Positions 14,406 to 22,431 of a stretch of 37,822 nucleotides of DNA are shown in pieces (within the stretch, counting starts at the first letter, position 1; every line of letters starts with the position of its first letter). Location of the stretch: positions 1 to 37,822 of the forward strand of contig NZ_JALEGS010000041.1 of assembly GCF_022763345.1 (NCBI RefSeq). Direction: 5' to 3'. The notes beneath the pieces were generated by a model. That model had not been told where the DNA came from. It worked only from the letters and a program-made list of their open reading frames with translations, and ran no database searches. The translations under genes and the position numbers were made by a program. This DNA is from Phaeodactylibacter sp. (GTDB taxonomy: Bacteria; Bacteroidota; Bacteroidia; Chitinophagales; Saprospiraceae).

Positions 14406-16367
14406 ATGAAAATCAAAGCTCTTTTTACCCTTAGCTTTTTGGGACTTTTTGTCGCCATCAGCATTTCTGCACAGTCCGAAGCCCGGTTTGGGCAAATTCC
14501 ACCGGAGGCGCTAGCTATGGAAGTTTTTCCAGATGACTCCTCGGCTGCGGCAGTGGTCTTGCACGCTAAAGCCGACTACCAGATATTCCCTTCCGCAATG
14601 TATGGCAGTGAATTGGAGATGCAGGTCTACGAGCGCATAAAAATCCTTAAAGAATCTGCTTTCGACAAGGCAGACCTAAGGGTTTACCGCTATACTTATA
14701 AGGAGCGGTCAGATCATCTGGTCTCTCTGAAAGGGCGCATTACCCTTCCCAACGGGCAATTCTATGAAATCAGTAAAGCCGATTTCTTTGAGGAAGAATA
14801 CAATGAATATTACACGATTCACAAAGCCTCTTTGCCTAATGTAGAAGTCGGAGCAGTGATCGAATTAGAATATGAGATTTTGTCCCACCGTATGTTCCGG
14901 CTGCCCGCCTGGTATTTTCAGGGCCAATACCCGGTAGTCCACAGTGAATTGTCAATCGATAACCAGTCGACTTATTCCTATACGACACTGTTGGAAACCG
15001 GTACTGAAATGAGTATGTACGAATTGGACGATGGCCGTAAGCTCTATAAGTTGGGCAATATGGAGCTATTTGCCGGTGACGGCCACTTCATGATGAAAAA
15101 TGCACCCGCGATTCAGGAGGAAGACTACCTGACTACGATCAATGATTACCGGGCCCGTGTACGGTTTCAGTTGAGTGAGCAGCGCGATGGTGTAATCGTA
15201 AGAGAAGTTTTTACAAGCTGGGCTGAAGCTGCCAGGACGCTTGAAGACCGGGATGAGTTTGGCAAAAATTACCTCAAGAAGCGCCATTACAAGGCATTGC
15301 ATGAAGCATTACAGCCGGAAATAGCCGGTATAGATGATCCGCTTGAAAAAGCAGAAGCCATTTACCGGTTTTTAGGCAGCAAGGTGGCCTGGGATGACGA
15401 GTTAAGGTATTTTCCCGGACAATCGCCGGACGAACTATTGGAAAAGGGTAGTGGAACGAGCGCTGATCTGGGTATTGCTTTGACCGCATTGCTGAAAGCA
15501 GAAGGCTATAAGGCCTATCCGGTCCTGATCTCTACCCGCGGGCATGGGAAAATGACACAACAGTACCCTATCATGGACCAGTTTAACCATATGTTGGTCT
15601 ATCTGGAAGTTGCTGGCCGCGTACTGTTACTGGAAACGCCTGTGGATTATCAGCCCTTTGGAAGCCTGAGGGGATACTCGCTTAATGGCTACGGATGGAT
15701 TGTCAATGAGGAGCAGCCAGTATGGATCAATATCACGCCCGGAAATGATGAGTTTAAACTTTTCTATAATCTTGACCTGAGTGGTGATGGTGCGCTACAG
15801 GGCACAGTTGTGGCGACTTACCAGGGTATCAGTGCATCGGGAGAGCGTTCTTTGGCCCGGCAGTATCCTGATGGGAAGTACTGGAACAATCGCCTGCCCG
15901 AAGGTGCGGAGTTTCAAGATCTTCGCCGTAAGGACCCCAATAAAGCTTCCCTGTCCTACGCCGAGCAGATCCAAGTGCGGTACGAAACGGCCGGCAATGT
16001 GGTGAACGAATACCTTTATTTTCAGCCAGTGCTATTTTCAAAGTTCATCGAAAATCCATTTAAGCTGGCACAACGGCACTATCCTGTTGACTTTAGCCGT
16101 CCGATCAGGGAAGTCACGATGAACACCGTCAATCTGCCCGAGGGGTGGGAGGTGGATTTCATTCCCGAATCCCAGCATCAGGTGTTAGAAGGAGAGGGGG
16201 TGGCTTTTGACTACAAAGCCGAGGTGATTGATCGCCAACTTAAAGTAGAGACGCGTATAGAAATTAATCAACTCACTTTCCAGCCAGAGAGGTATGCTGA
16301 AATGAAGGCGCTCTTTGAGGCATTTTCAGAAAAACTAACCGCGCAGGTCGTTCTGCGCAAACCCTAA
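14406..16367 (+). CDS. DUF3857/transglutaminase-fold protein 1 (Cys lost)
   Basis: 653 residues with a signal peptide (MKIKALFTLSFLGLFVAISISAQ). An N-terminal DUF3857 domain (about 55-215; ERIKILKESAFDKADL, VEVGAVIELEYEI) is followed by a transglutaminase-like core (about 300-420) and a C-terminal beta domain. Where active relatives have G-D-C-K-D, this protein reads G-T-S-A-D with Ser352 in place of the nucleophilic Cys, while the His motif QFNHMLVYL (His395) remains. It is therefore probably not a transglutaminase or protease and may bind peptide or glycan. First of three tandem paralogues in one direction, 24 nt before the next; cotranscription is likely. Periplasmic or outer-membrane location is inferred. 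Confidence 0.88.
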   Translation: MKIKALFTLSFLGLFVAISISAQSEARFGQIPPEALAMEVFPDDSSAAAVVLHAKADYQIFPSAMYGSELEMQVYERIKILKESAFDKADLRVYRYTYKERSDHLVSLKGRITLPNGQFYEISKADFFEEEYNEYYTIHKASLPNVEVGAVIELEYEILSHRMFRLPAWYFQGQYPVVHSELSIDNQSTYSYTTLLETGTEMSMYELDDGRKLYKLGNMELFAGDGHFMMKNAPAIQEEDYLTTINDYRARVRFQLSEQRDGVIVREVFTSWAEAARTLEDRDEFGKNYLKKRHYKALHEALQPEIAGIDDPLEKAEAIYRFLGSKVAWDDELRYFPGQSPDELLEKGSGTSADLGIALTALLKAEGYKAYPVLISTRGHGKMTQQYPIMDQFNHMLVYLEVAGRVLLLETPVDYQPFGSLRGYSLNGYGWIVNEEQPVWINITPGNDEFKLFYNLDLSGDGALQGTVVATYQGISASGERSLARQYPDGKYWNNRLPEGAEFQDLRRKDPNKASLSYAEQIQVRYETAGNVVNEYLYFQPVLFSKFIENPFKLAQRHYPVDFSRPIREVTMNTVNLPEGWEVDFIPESQHQVLEGEGVAFDYKAEVIDRQLKVETRIEINQLTFQPERYAEMKALFEAFSEKLTAQVVLRKP

Positions 16368-16391
16368 TATTTTCTATTTATTAAACCCTGG

Positions 16392-18413
16392 ATGATGAAT
16401 CATCTACGTTTCGCGCTAGTATTACTAAGCATTATTGTTTTAACCACCTCAAATGCCCAAAAGTCTCCAATGAAGTGGGGGCAAGTGGACCTGGAAGAGC
16501 TGAATATGACCACTTTCCCAGAAGACACCACTGCCGCTGCTGTAATTCTTGGCGATTATGCCACGCTGAAGTTTGACTTTGGGCAGGGCACTCGCTATGT
16601 TTTTGAACACCATCGCCGCATCAAAATTCTGGACAAGTCTGCCTTTGACTATGGTGATGTGCAGCTTTACCTCTACGGCAATGATCAGATCAGCGGGCTC
16701 AAAGCACAAACGATTTCACGTGGCTCCGGGCAGACCTTCCGACTCAAAGGGCGGGATTTTTATGAAGAGGAAGTAGCCGACGAGGTAAAAGCCCTAAAGT
16801 TTACTTTTCCAAATCTGGAGGAAGGTGCGGTAATCGAATACACCTACACCATCACCTCCGACCGGATCGTACAACTGCGATCCTGGTACTATCAGCATGA
16901 TATTCCGGTCCGCTGGAGCGAACTGCACATAGATATTCCGATCTGGTTTGAATACTTATTCCTGACGAATGGCCGCAGCCCGGATATCAACGAGCAGGAG
17001 CGGCTCACCCAAAGCTTCCGCGTGGTGCAGTATAAAACCAAGCAGGCTGGCTTTTCGGGAACTTATCAACAAGCTTCTGGCACGACCACGATGTCCGGAG
17101 AGGTAAATCGTTACCGGTTTGTGATGGAGAATGTACCTGCACTGCGGGAAGAGGCCTTTATGACTACGCTGGATGATTACCGGGCCAGCCTGCGTTTTCA
17201 GTTGCAGGCAGTCCGATTTCCGGATCAGCCCGTTGATCAGATTCTTTCTACCTGGCCTGATGTGGCAAAGCGCTTGCTTACTTCTACTTCTTTCGGGCTG
17301 CAATTCGACAAAAAGCGCAATCAAAAGCAGTTGTTAAGTGCGCTTGAGCCCTATTTGCCGGCAGACGGTACACCTTCCGAAAAAGCACTGGCGGCCTATT
17401 ATTATCTTCAGGACATTCTGAAATGGGATGGCACCTACTGGTATAATGCCGAAGAGGGGGTTTTGGAATGCTTTGAAAGAAAAAAAGGCAGCAGCGGTGA
17501 ATTGAACCTTATCATGATGACGGTGCTGAAAGCCCTGGAAATAGAGTGCTACCCGGTGCTGCTGAGTACCCGAAGCCATGGCAAAATGATACAGCTTTAC
17601 CCTATCGTCCGGCAATTTAACCATATGGTTACGGTGGCAAGGATCAATGATCAACTGCTTATCCTGGACCTCAGCGATGATGAGCGACCGGCAGGTGTGC
17701 CCCGCAAAGCCTCTCTCAATAAAGTGGGCTGGCTGGTCAGCGAGACGAACCCGCAGTGGATAAACATCGCTCCTCCCGGGGCGAGTACAGCAAGGATGTT
17801 TCAGATGAGCCTTTCCGAAAACGGTGACCTTTCGTACCAGATACAGACTAAATCTGAGGGCTATCATGCTGTAGCTGTACGTACACAAACGGCTGGGGAA
17901 GCAGGATTGGAGGCCTTAACGGAAAGCCTCCTGGAGCGTTTCCCGCAGAGCACAACAAAGGAAATGCAACTGAAGCTGCCTGAAAACCCGGTAGATGCTG
18001 TAAAGGCAGGCTACAAAGCTGATGTGCCGGGAGCTGCGCAGGCATTTAATGATTTTATCTATTTTTCCCCCTGTATTTTGCCCTACTTTGAAGAGAACCC
18101 TTTTCAGAAAGCCGAACGGAGCTATCCGGTAGATCTGGCCCACCCCTTCGATGTGCGGGATGTGTTCATTATTGAAATCCCGGAAGGCTATTTGCTGGAA
18201 GAAATGCCGGAAGCTGCCAGTTTTACGCTCCCGGGCAAGGCGGGCAGCTTTGAGTTTACCCCAACTGAAACTACGGGGAAAGTCAACCTGGTGTACAGCC
18301 TGCGTCTCGATAAAACGCATTTTGAACCCGAAGAATACCCAGCGCTCAAGCATTTTCTGGACCTCGTCATCGAAAAGCAGGGCGAGCAATTCGTATTCCG
18401 AAAAAAGACCTAG
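16392..18413 (+). CDS. DUF3857/transglutaminase-fold protein 2 (Cys lost)
   Basis: 673 residues with a signal peptide (MMNHLRFALVLLSIIVLTTSNAQ). It has the same layout as the preceding gene and clear sequence kinship (TTLDDYRASLRFQLQ, LNKVGWLVSETNPQWINIAPP). The catalytic site reads G-S-S-G-E, so Ser368 stands where Cys is expected; His411 is kept in QFNHMV. Probably a catalytically dead duplicate. It starts 24 nt after paralogue 1 and ends 4 nt before paralogue 3, which strongly suggests an operon. Two adjacent ATG codons (16392, 16395) are possible starts. The role may be cell-envelope related; no direct evidence. Confidence 0.88.
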   Translation: MMNHLRFALVLLSIIVLTTSNAQKSPMKWGQVDLEELNMTTFPEDTTAAAVILGDYATLKFDFGQGTRYVFEHHRRIKILDKSAFDYGDVQLYLYGNDQISGLKAQTISRGSGQTFRLKGRDFYEEEVADEVKALKFTFPNLEEGAVIEYTYTITSDRIVQLRSWYYQHDIPVRWSELHIDIPIWFEYLFLTNGRSPDINEQERLTQSFRVVQYKTKQAGFSGTYQQASGTTTMSGEVNRYRFVMENVPALREEAFMTTLDDYRASLRFQLQAVRFPDQPVDQILSTWPDVAKRLLTSTSFGLQFDKKRNQKQLLSALEPYLPADGTPSEKALAAYYYLQDILKWDGTYWYNAEEGVLECFERKKGSSGELNLIMMTVLKALEIECYPVLLSTRSHGKMIQLYPIVRQFNHMVTVARINDQLLILDLSDDERPAGVPRKASLNKVGWLVSETNPQWINIAPPGASTARMFQMSLSENGDLSYQIQTKSEGYHAVAVRTQTAGEAGLEALTESLLERFPQSTTKEMQLKLPENPVDAVKAGYKADVPGAAQAFNDFIYFSPCILPYFEENPFQKAERSYPVDLAHPFDVRDVFIIEIPEGYLLEEMPEAASFTLPGKAGSFEFTPTETTGKVNLVYSLRLDKTHFEPEEYPALKHFLDLVIEKQGEQFVFRKKT

Positions 18414-18417
18414 AACC

Positions 18418-20316
18418 ATGAAAGGATTGATACTGGCCAGCACTCTGGCTTTCGCAATGCCTGCCTTTGCACAGCACTATGCCGCGTTCATCATCCCCGA
18501 CAGCCTGAAAGAAGGTGCTAACGTAGTGGTACGGGACTATAATGTGCACTTGGATATCCGGTCCGAGAAAAAAGGGTACCTGAAAGTCGAAAAAACGGTA
18601 ACGCTGCTTAACGAAAAAAGCAGTGCCAATGAGCTGTTCATTCACTATGATGAAGGGACACGGGTCCGTAAAATTGAAATTGTGCTGTATGATGCAATGG
18701 GCCGGGAACTGCGGGTAGTGGACAAGGACGAAGTGAAGGATTACTCTGCTGTTTCGGGAGGCACCCTCTATGGCGACCGCCGGGTAAAACAGGTGGAAGT
18801 CAGGCATAGCACTTATCCTTACACGATTACCTACCGCTACGAGCGTGAGTTGGAAGGCATTGACTTTGCCGCAGGGGAGGAGTGGTACCCACAGTATTTT
18901 GGTTACAGCGTTGAGTCTGCCCGGTTCTCCTTCAGTGCGCCGATAGATTTTCCAGTCAATTACAAGGGATACCGGCTACCGGTTGAACCCACGCGCACTA
19001 ATGCTGGAAACGAATGGTCTTGTACCTGGGAGGTAAAGCATCTTAAAGCCCAGCCTTATGAAGCTTATGCCCCGGAGGCTGAAGAGTTGTTGCCCAGGGT
19101 GGTTTGTGTGCCAGGTCGTGTTAGCATTGAGGGCTACGAAGGGGAATGCTCGAGTTGGGGAGCCCTCAGTAAATACATTTACGCTCTGTGGGAAGGGCGA
19201 GGCGTACTACCTGCAACCGTAACATCGGAAATCCAACAGCTGACTGCCGAAGCCGATTCAGATGAAGAAAAAATTGCCCTCCTTTACCGCTACCTTCAGC
19301 AAAATATGCGCTACGTCAGCGTTCAGCTGGGCATAGGAGGCTGGCAGCCTTTTGATGCTGAATACGTAACAAAAAACAAATACGGTGACTGCAAAGCCCT
19401 GACCAATTACATGTGGGCCATGCTTAGGGAAGTGGGCATTGAAGCACACCCGGCACTGATACGGACAGGTGGTACACCGGCTAAGCTGGATACAGCCTTG
19501 GTCAAAAGTCAGTTTAATCATGTGCTATTGTACTTGCCCGGTCAGGACAGCTGGCTGGAATGTACGCTTCCCATCGGCCCGCCACAGTTCATTCATTACG
19601 GCAACCACGACCGGAAAGTGTTGCTTGTAAAAGAGGAGGGCGGAGGTTTGTACCATACGCCCCACCTGGGGTACCTGGATAACATCCGTAGCGGAACCAC
19701 CACCGTACAGCTCAGTGCAACCGGAGACGCGGAACTCCGCCAGCACTTTCAAATGGCCTCCAGGGATGCGGAACGATGGCGGGCCATGGGGGCCTACTAT
19801 TCTGAAACAGAGCTAAAGGATGCTGCCCGGGAAAACTTGTTGGCTGCCCCGGGGCTGCTTATAGAAACAGTAGAGGTGTTGCCAGAACCGGATAAAGCAG
19901 CTTGCCAGGTGTTTTTGGAGGGTAAATCAGAAAGGTTTGCCTCCAAAGGGGGGAAGCGTTTGTTCCTGCCCCTGCTGCCAGTAGGTTCTGTCGGAGCAGC
20001 CCCACCTGCCTATGAAAACCGGTACTGGCCGATCGCCCTGAGGGAAGGTTTTACTTACCGCGACACCGTGCGTTACCAGTTGCCTGAAGGTTATGAAGTG
20101 GAGAGCATCATGGAAGAAACGGCTACCCTTGAGCATCCTACAGGCTACTATCAGCTGAAAATTGACCATCAACAGGATGTTATAACCGTAGTAAGAGTGC
20201 TCCAACGCAAAATGGCAGAGCTGCCTCCTGCTGCCTATGAGGAATTTCGGGCCTTCTGGCTGGAAGTCGGAAAGCTGGAGCGGTCAATGGCAGTGCTGGT
20301 CCAGAAACGGACTTAA
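18418..20316 (+). CDS. DUF3857/transglutaminase-fold protein 3 (catalytic Cys present)
   Basis: 632 residues from the ATG at 18418, which gives a signal peptide (MKGLILASTLAFAMPAFAQ); the open frame continues upstream over paralogue 2 and is not coding there. A DUF3857 domain (about 40-210; VEKTVTLLNEKSS, EVRHSTYPYTITYRYER) precedes a transglutaminase core with the intact NKYGDCKALTNYM motif (Cys325), QFNHVLLYL (His368) and WLECT, where a Glu stands at the position of the usual Asp. The first member of the family to keep the nucleophile, so the cluster pairs one potentially active enzyme with two inactive relatives. Likely exported; substrate unknown. Confidence 0.88.
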   Translation: MKGLILASTLAFAMPAFAQHYAAFIIPDSLKEGANVVVRDYNVHLDIRSEKKGYLKVEKTVTLLNEKSSANELFIHYDEGTRVRKIEIVLYDAMGRELRVVDKDEVKDYSAVSGGTLYGDRRVKQVEVRHSTYPYTITYRYERELEGIDFAAGEEWYPQYFGYSVESARFSFSAPIDFPVNYKGYRLPVEPTRTNAGNEWSCTWEVKHLKAQPYEAYAPEAEELLPRVVCVPGRVSIEGYEGECSSWGALSKYIYALWEGRGVLPATVTSEIQQLTAEADSDEEKIALLYRYLQQNMRYVSVQLGIGGWQPFDAEYVTKNKYGDCKALTNYMWAMLREVGIEAHPALIRTGGTPAKLDTALVKSQFNHVLLYLPGQDSWLECTLPIGPPQFIHYGNHDRKVLLVKEEGGGLYHTPHLGYLDNIRSGTTTVQLSATGDAELRQHFQMASRDAERWRAMGAYYSETELKDAARENLLAAPGLLIETVEVLPEPDKAACQVFLEGKSERFASKGGKRLFLPLLPVGSVGAAPPAYENRYWPIALREGFTYRDTVRYQLPEGYEVESIMEETATLEHPTGYYQLKIDHQQDVITVVRVLQRKMAELPPAAYEEFRAFWLEVGKLERSMAVLVQKRT

Positions 20317-20377
20317 GCCGGGCGGTAAGCGGACTGTAAAATTATTTTATCTTAGCGGTCTAAGCCGCAATGAAAAC

Positions 20378-21133
20378 ATGTCCAAGCCGAATCCTATATA
20401 CCAACAGATATGCCAGGCTAAATCAGAAGGCCGGAAGTGCTTTGCTTTACTCATCGATCCCGATGAAGTAAGCATAGATGGCCTGCCTGCGCTCGCAGAG
20501 CTGGGCGAACAAACCAACGTAGATTTTCTGTTTGTAGGTGGTAGTCTGCTGGTTCACAATACCCTTTCGGCCTGTTTGCAGCAATTGCGGGCTTCCTGCA
20601 ATCTTCCGCTTGTCCTTTTCCCCGGTAGTCCATTGCAAATCGACCCCAATGCGGATGCTCTGCTCTTCCTATCTCTGATCTCCGGCCGTAACCCGGAGCT
20701 CTTAATTGGACAGCAGGTCATTAGCGCACCTTATCTGCATCATGCTGACCTGGAGGTCATAGGAACTGGCTATATGCTGATTGATGGAGGTGCGGCTACC
20801 ACTGTTTCCTACATGAGCAATACCACGCCAATACCGGCCGATAAACCCGATATTGCCATGGCAACGGCCCTCGCCGGAGAGATGCTGGGGCTCAAACTAC
20901 TGTACATGGATGCCGGCAGCGGTGCGCGCCACCCTATTTCAGAGGTGATGATACGCCGGGTCGCCAGTAATACACAAGTCCCACTCATCGTAGGGGGGGG
21001 CATCCGTACTCCGGAGCGGGCCTTCCAGACTGCCAGCGCTGGTGCAGACGTTATCGTGGTAGGGAATGCCATTGAAAACGACCGCCGCCTGCTGCGCGCC
21101 ATGGCCGAAGCGGTGCATGCCGGTGCAAGCTGA
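20378..21133 (+). CDS. Geranylgeranylglyceryl phosphate synthase family (GGGPS/PcrB)
   Basis: 251 residues from the ATG at 20378 (MSKPNPIYQQI). TIM-barrel prenyltransferase that joins a C20 or longer prenyl diphosphate to glycerol-1-phosphate, forming an ether bond. Motifs seen in order: FALLIDPDE, VDFLFVGGSLL, VLFPGSPLQI, GTGYMLIDGGAATTV, LLYMDAGSGARHP, PLIVGGGIRTPE (phosphate-binding loop) and ADVIVVGNAIE. Length and motifs are normal for the group found in archaea and many Bacteroidota. Earlier in-frame codons run back into the preceding gene and lack homology. It lies 61 nt after the DUF3857 cluster and 63 nt before rsgA. The prenyl chain length cannot be read from sequence. A GGR-family reductase is at 35042. 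Confidence 0.92.
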   Translation: MSKPNPIYQQICQAKSEGRKCFALLIDPDEVSIDGLPALAELGEQTNVDFLFVGGSLLVHNTLSACLQQLRASCNLPLVLFPGSPLQIDPNADALLFLSLISGRNPELLIGQQVISAPYLHHADLEVIGTGYMLIDGGAATTVSYMSNTTPIPADKPDIAMATALAGEMLGLKLLYMDAGSGARHPISEVMIRRVASNTQVPLIVGGGIRTPERAFQTASAGADVIVVGNAIENDRRLLRAMAEAVHAGAS

Positions 21134-21196
21134 TGCTTTTGGGAACCTTCTCGGGTTGAGCATGGTTGCACTACTGAAATTCAAAACACAACAGAT

Positions 21197-22147
21197 TTGG
21201 AACAAGGAACGGTCGTTAAATCCACAGGGAGCTGGTATCAGGTGCAAATGGAGGATGATAGCGTGTTGGACTGTCGCATCGTCGGGAAATTCCGGCTCGA
21301 AGGTCAAAAAATCACCAACCCCGTTGCAGTAGGCGACAGGGTTGAGGTAGAGCGCAGTGAGAAAGAGGATAACGGGACCATTCGGAACATCCTGCCCCGC
21401 CGCAATTATGTGGTCCGGCAGTCACCCCGCCGCCGGCATGACCTTCACCTGCTAGCCAGCAACATCGACCAGGCCATTGTCATTATGACGATCACCCAGC
21501 CTGACCTCAAGCAGGGGTTTATTGACCGGTTTTTGCTGATGACGGAGCCCTATGAGATCCCTGCCATCATTGTTTTTAACAAAGCGGACCTCTACGATGC
21601 CGGGCACGTTGGCGTATTTGAATACCTGCGGGATATTTACGAGCACATCGGGTACAAAGCGATTTTGGTTTCTGCTTTGGAAGGGCAGGGGATACCCGAG
21701 CTAAAGGCCGTGCTGAAAGATAAAACCACGCTCATTACAGGCCAGTCGGGCGTGGGCAAGTCGACGCTCGTCAACGCCGTGGAGCCCGACCTGGAGCTTC
21801 GTACACAAGAGCTAAGCGACTACTCGGGCAAAGGGCAGCATACGACCACTTTCGCAGAAATGCATCCGCTGCGTGACGGTGGTGCGATCATTGATACCCC
21901 AGGCATCAAGTCGCTTTCCTTTATTCATCTGGAGCCTATGGATGTGGCCCACAATTTTAAGGAGTTTTTCAAGTACTCTGAAAACTGCAAATTCGGCGGC
22001 AACTGCCTGCACCGCTCTGAGCCCGGATGCGCCGTCCGTGAAGCAGTGGAGTCGGAAGAGCTAAGTGTGCTCCGTTATGAAAACTACCTGACGATTCTGG
22101 AAGAGGTGGAAGACCAAAATTACTGGGAACGCCACAAAGGTATTTAA
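21197..22147 (+). CDS. rsgA: Ribosome small-subunit biogenesis GTPase RsgA
   Basis: 316 residues. A circularly permuted GTPase that matures the 30S subunit. An N-terminal OB-fold (EQGTVVKSTGSWYQVQMEDDSVLDCRI...KITNPVAVGDRVEV) is followed by G4 (NKAD, 128-131), then G1 (GQSGVGKST, 182-190), then G3 (DTPG, 233-236), and a zinc finger with Cys264, Cys270, His272 and Cys278. The order G4-G1-G3 is diagnostic. The start is a TTG at 21197: upstream in-frame codons contain no ATG, GTG or TTG giving a plausible alternative before a family-like N-terminus. The gene follows GGGPS by 63 nt and precedes a 55-codon gene by 58 nt. Confidence 0.97.
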   Translation: MEQGTVVKSTGSWYQVQMEDDSVLDCRIVGKFRLEGQKITNPVAVGDRVEVERSEKEDNGTIRNILPRRNYVVRQSPRRRHDLHLLASNIDQAIVIMTITQPDLKQGFIDRFLLMTEPYEIPAIIVFNKADLYDAGHVGVFEYLRDIYEHIGYKAILVSALEGQGIPELKAVLKDKTTLITGQSGVGKSTLVNAVEPDLELRTQELSDYSGKGQHTTTFAEMHPLRDGGAIIDTPGIKSLSFIHLEPMDVAHNFKEFFKYSENCKFGGNCLHRSEPGCAVREAVESEELSVLRYENYLTILEEVEDQNYWERHKGI

Positions 22148-22205
22148 TTCTGCCAGCAGGTACATTCAATCCTGAAAAAAGCGCACCTTTGCGAAAAACA
22201 CAACA

Positions 22206-22373
22206 ATGGGGTACAAAAGCCGAAAACGAAACTTCAGGAGCCGCCGGGAGCGCTTCCAGGATACCATGCGCAAAACCCGCTTGTTTTTCCTGTTCCTCTT
22301 CATTGCCATTCTGCTGTATGGCTTTATGAACCGCCACGATATCTGGGCCTATCTCAAGACCTATATGTACTAA
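22206..22373 (+). CDS. Small basic membrane protein (55 aa)
   Basis: The ATG at 22206 begins MGYKSRKRNFRSRRERFQDT, strongly basic, followed by one hydrophobic helix (about residues 26-40, LFFLFLFIAILLYGF) and a short tail ending KTYMY. The positive-inside rule puts the N-terminus in the cytoplasm. It follows rsgA by 58 nt and a strong bidirectional terminator begins 3 nt after its stop, which supports a genuine last gene of the transcript. No family recognised. It could associate with ribosomes or acidic lipids given the Arg/Lys-rich head; this is inference. Confidence 0.7.
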   Translation: MGYKSRKRNFRSRRERFQDTMRKTRLFFLFLFIAILLYGFMNRHDIWAYLKTYMY

Positions 22374-22376
22374 ATA

Positions 22377-22411
22377 AAAACGGGGACAACCTTGATGGCT
22401 GCCCCCGTTTT
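22377..22411. terminator. Bidirectional intrinsic terminator
   Basis: AAAACGGGG (22377-22385) and CCCCGTTTT (22403-22411) pair perfectly; the interior can extend through CA/TG and CC/GG to a TTGAT loop. A and T runs at both ends let it work in both directions, between the rightward 55-codon gene and the leftward bamA gene. Confidence 0.85.
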
Positions 22412-22431
22412 CCGTCTTTGGTTGCGGTAGA

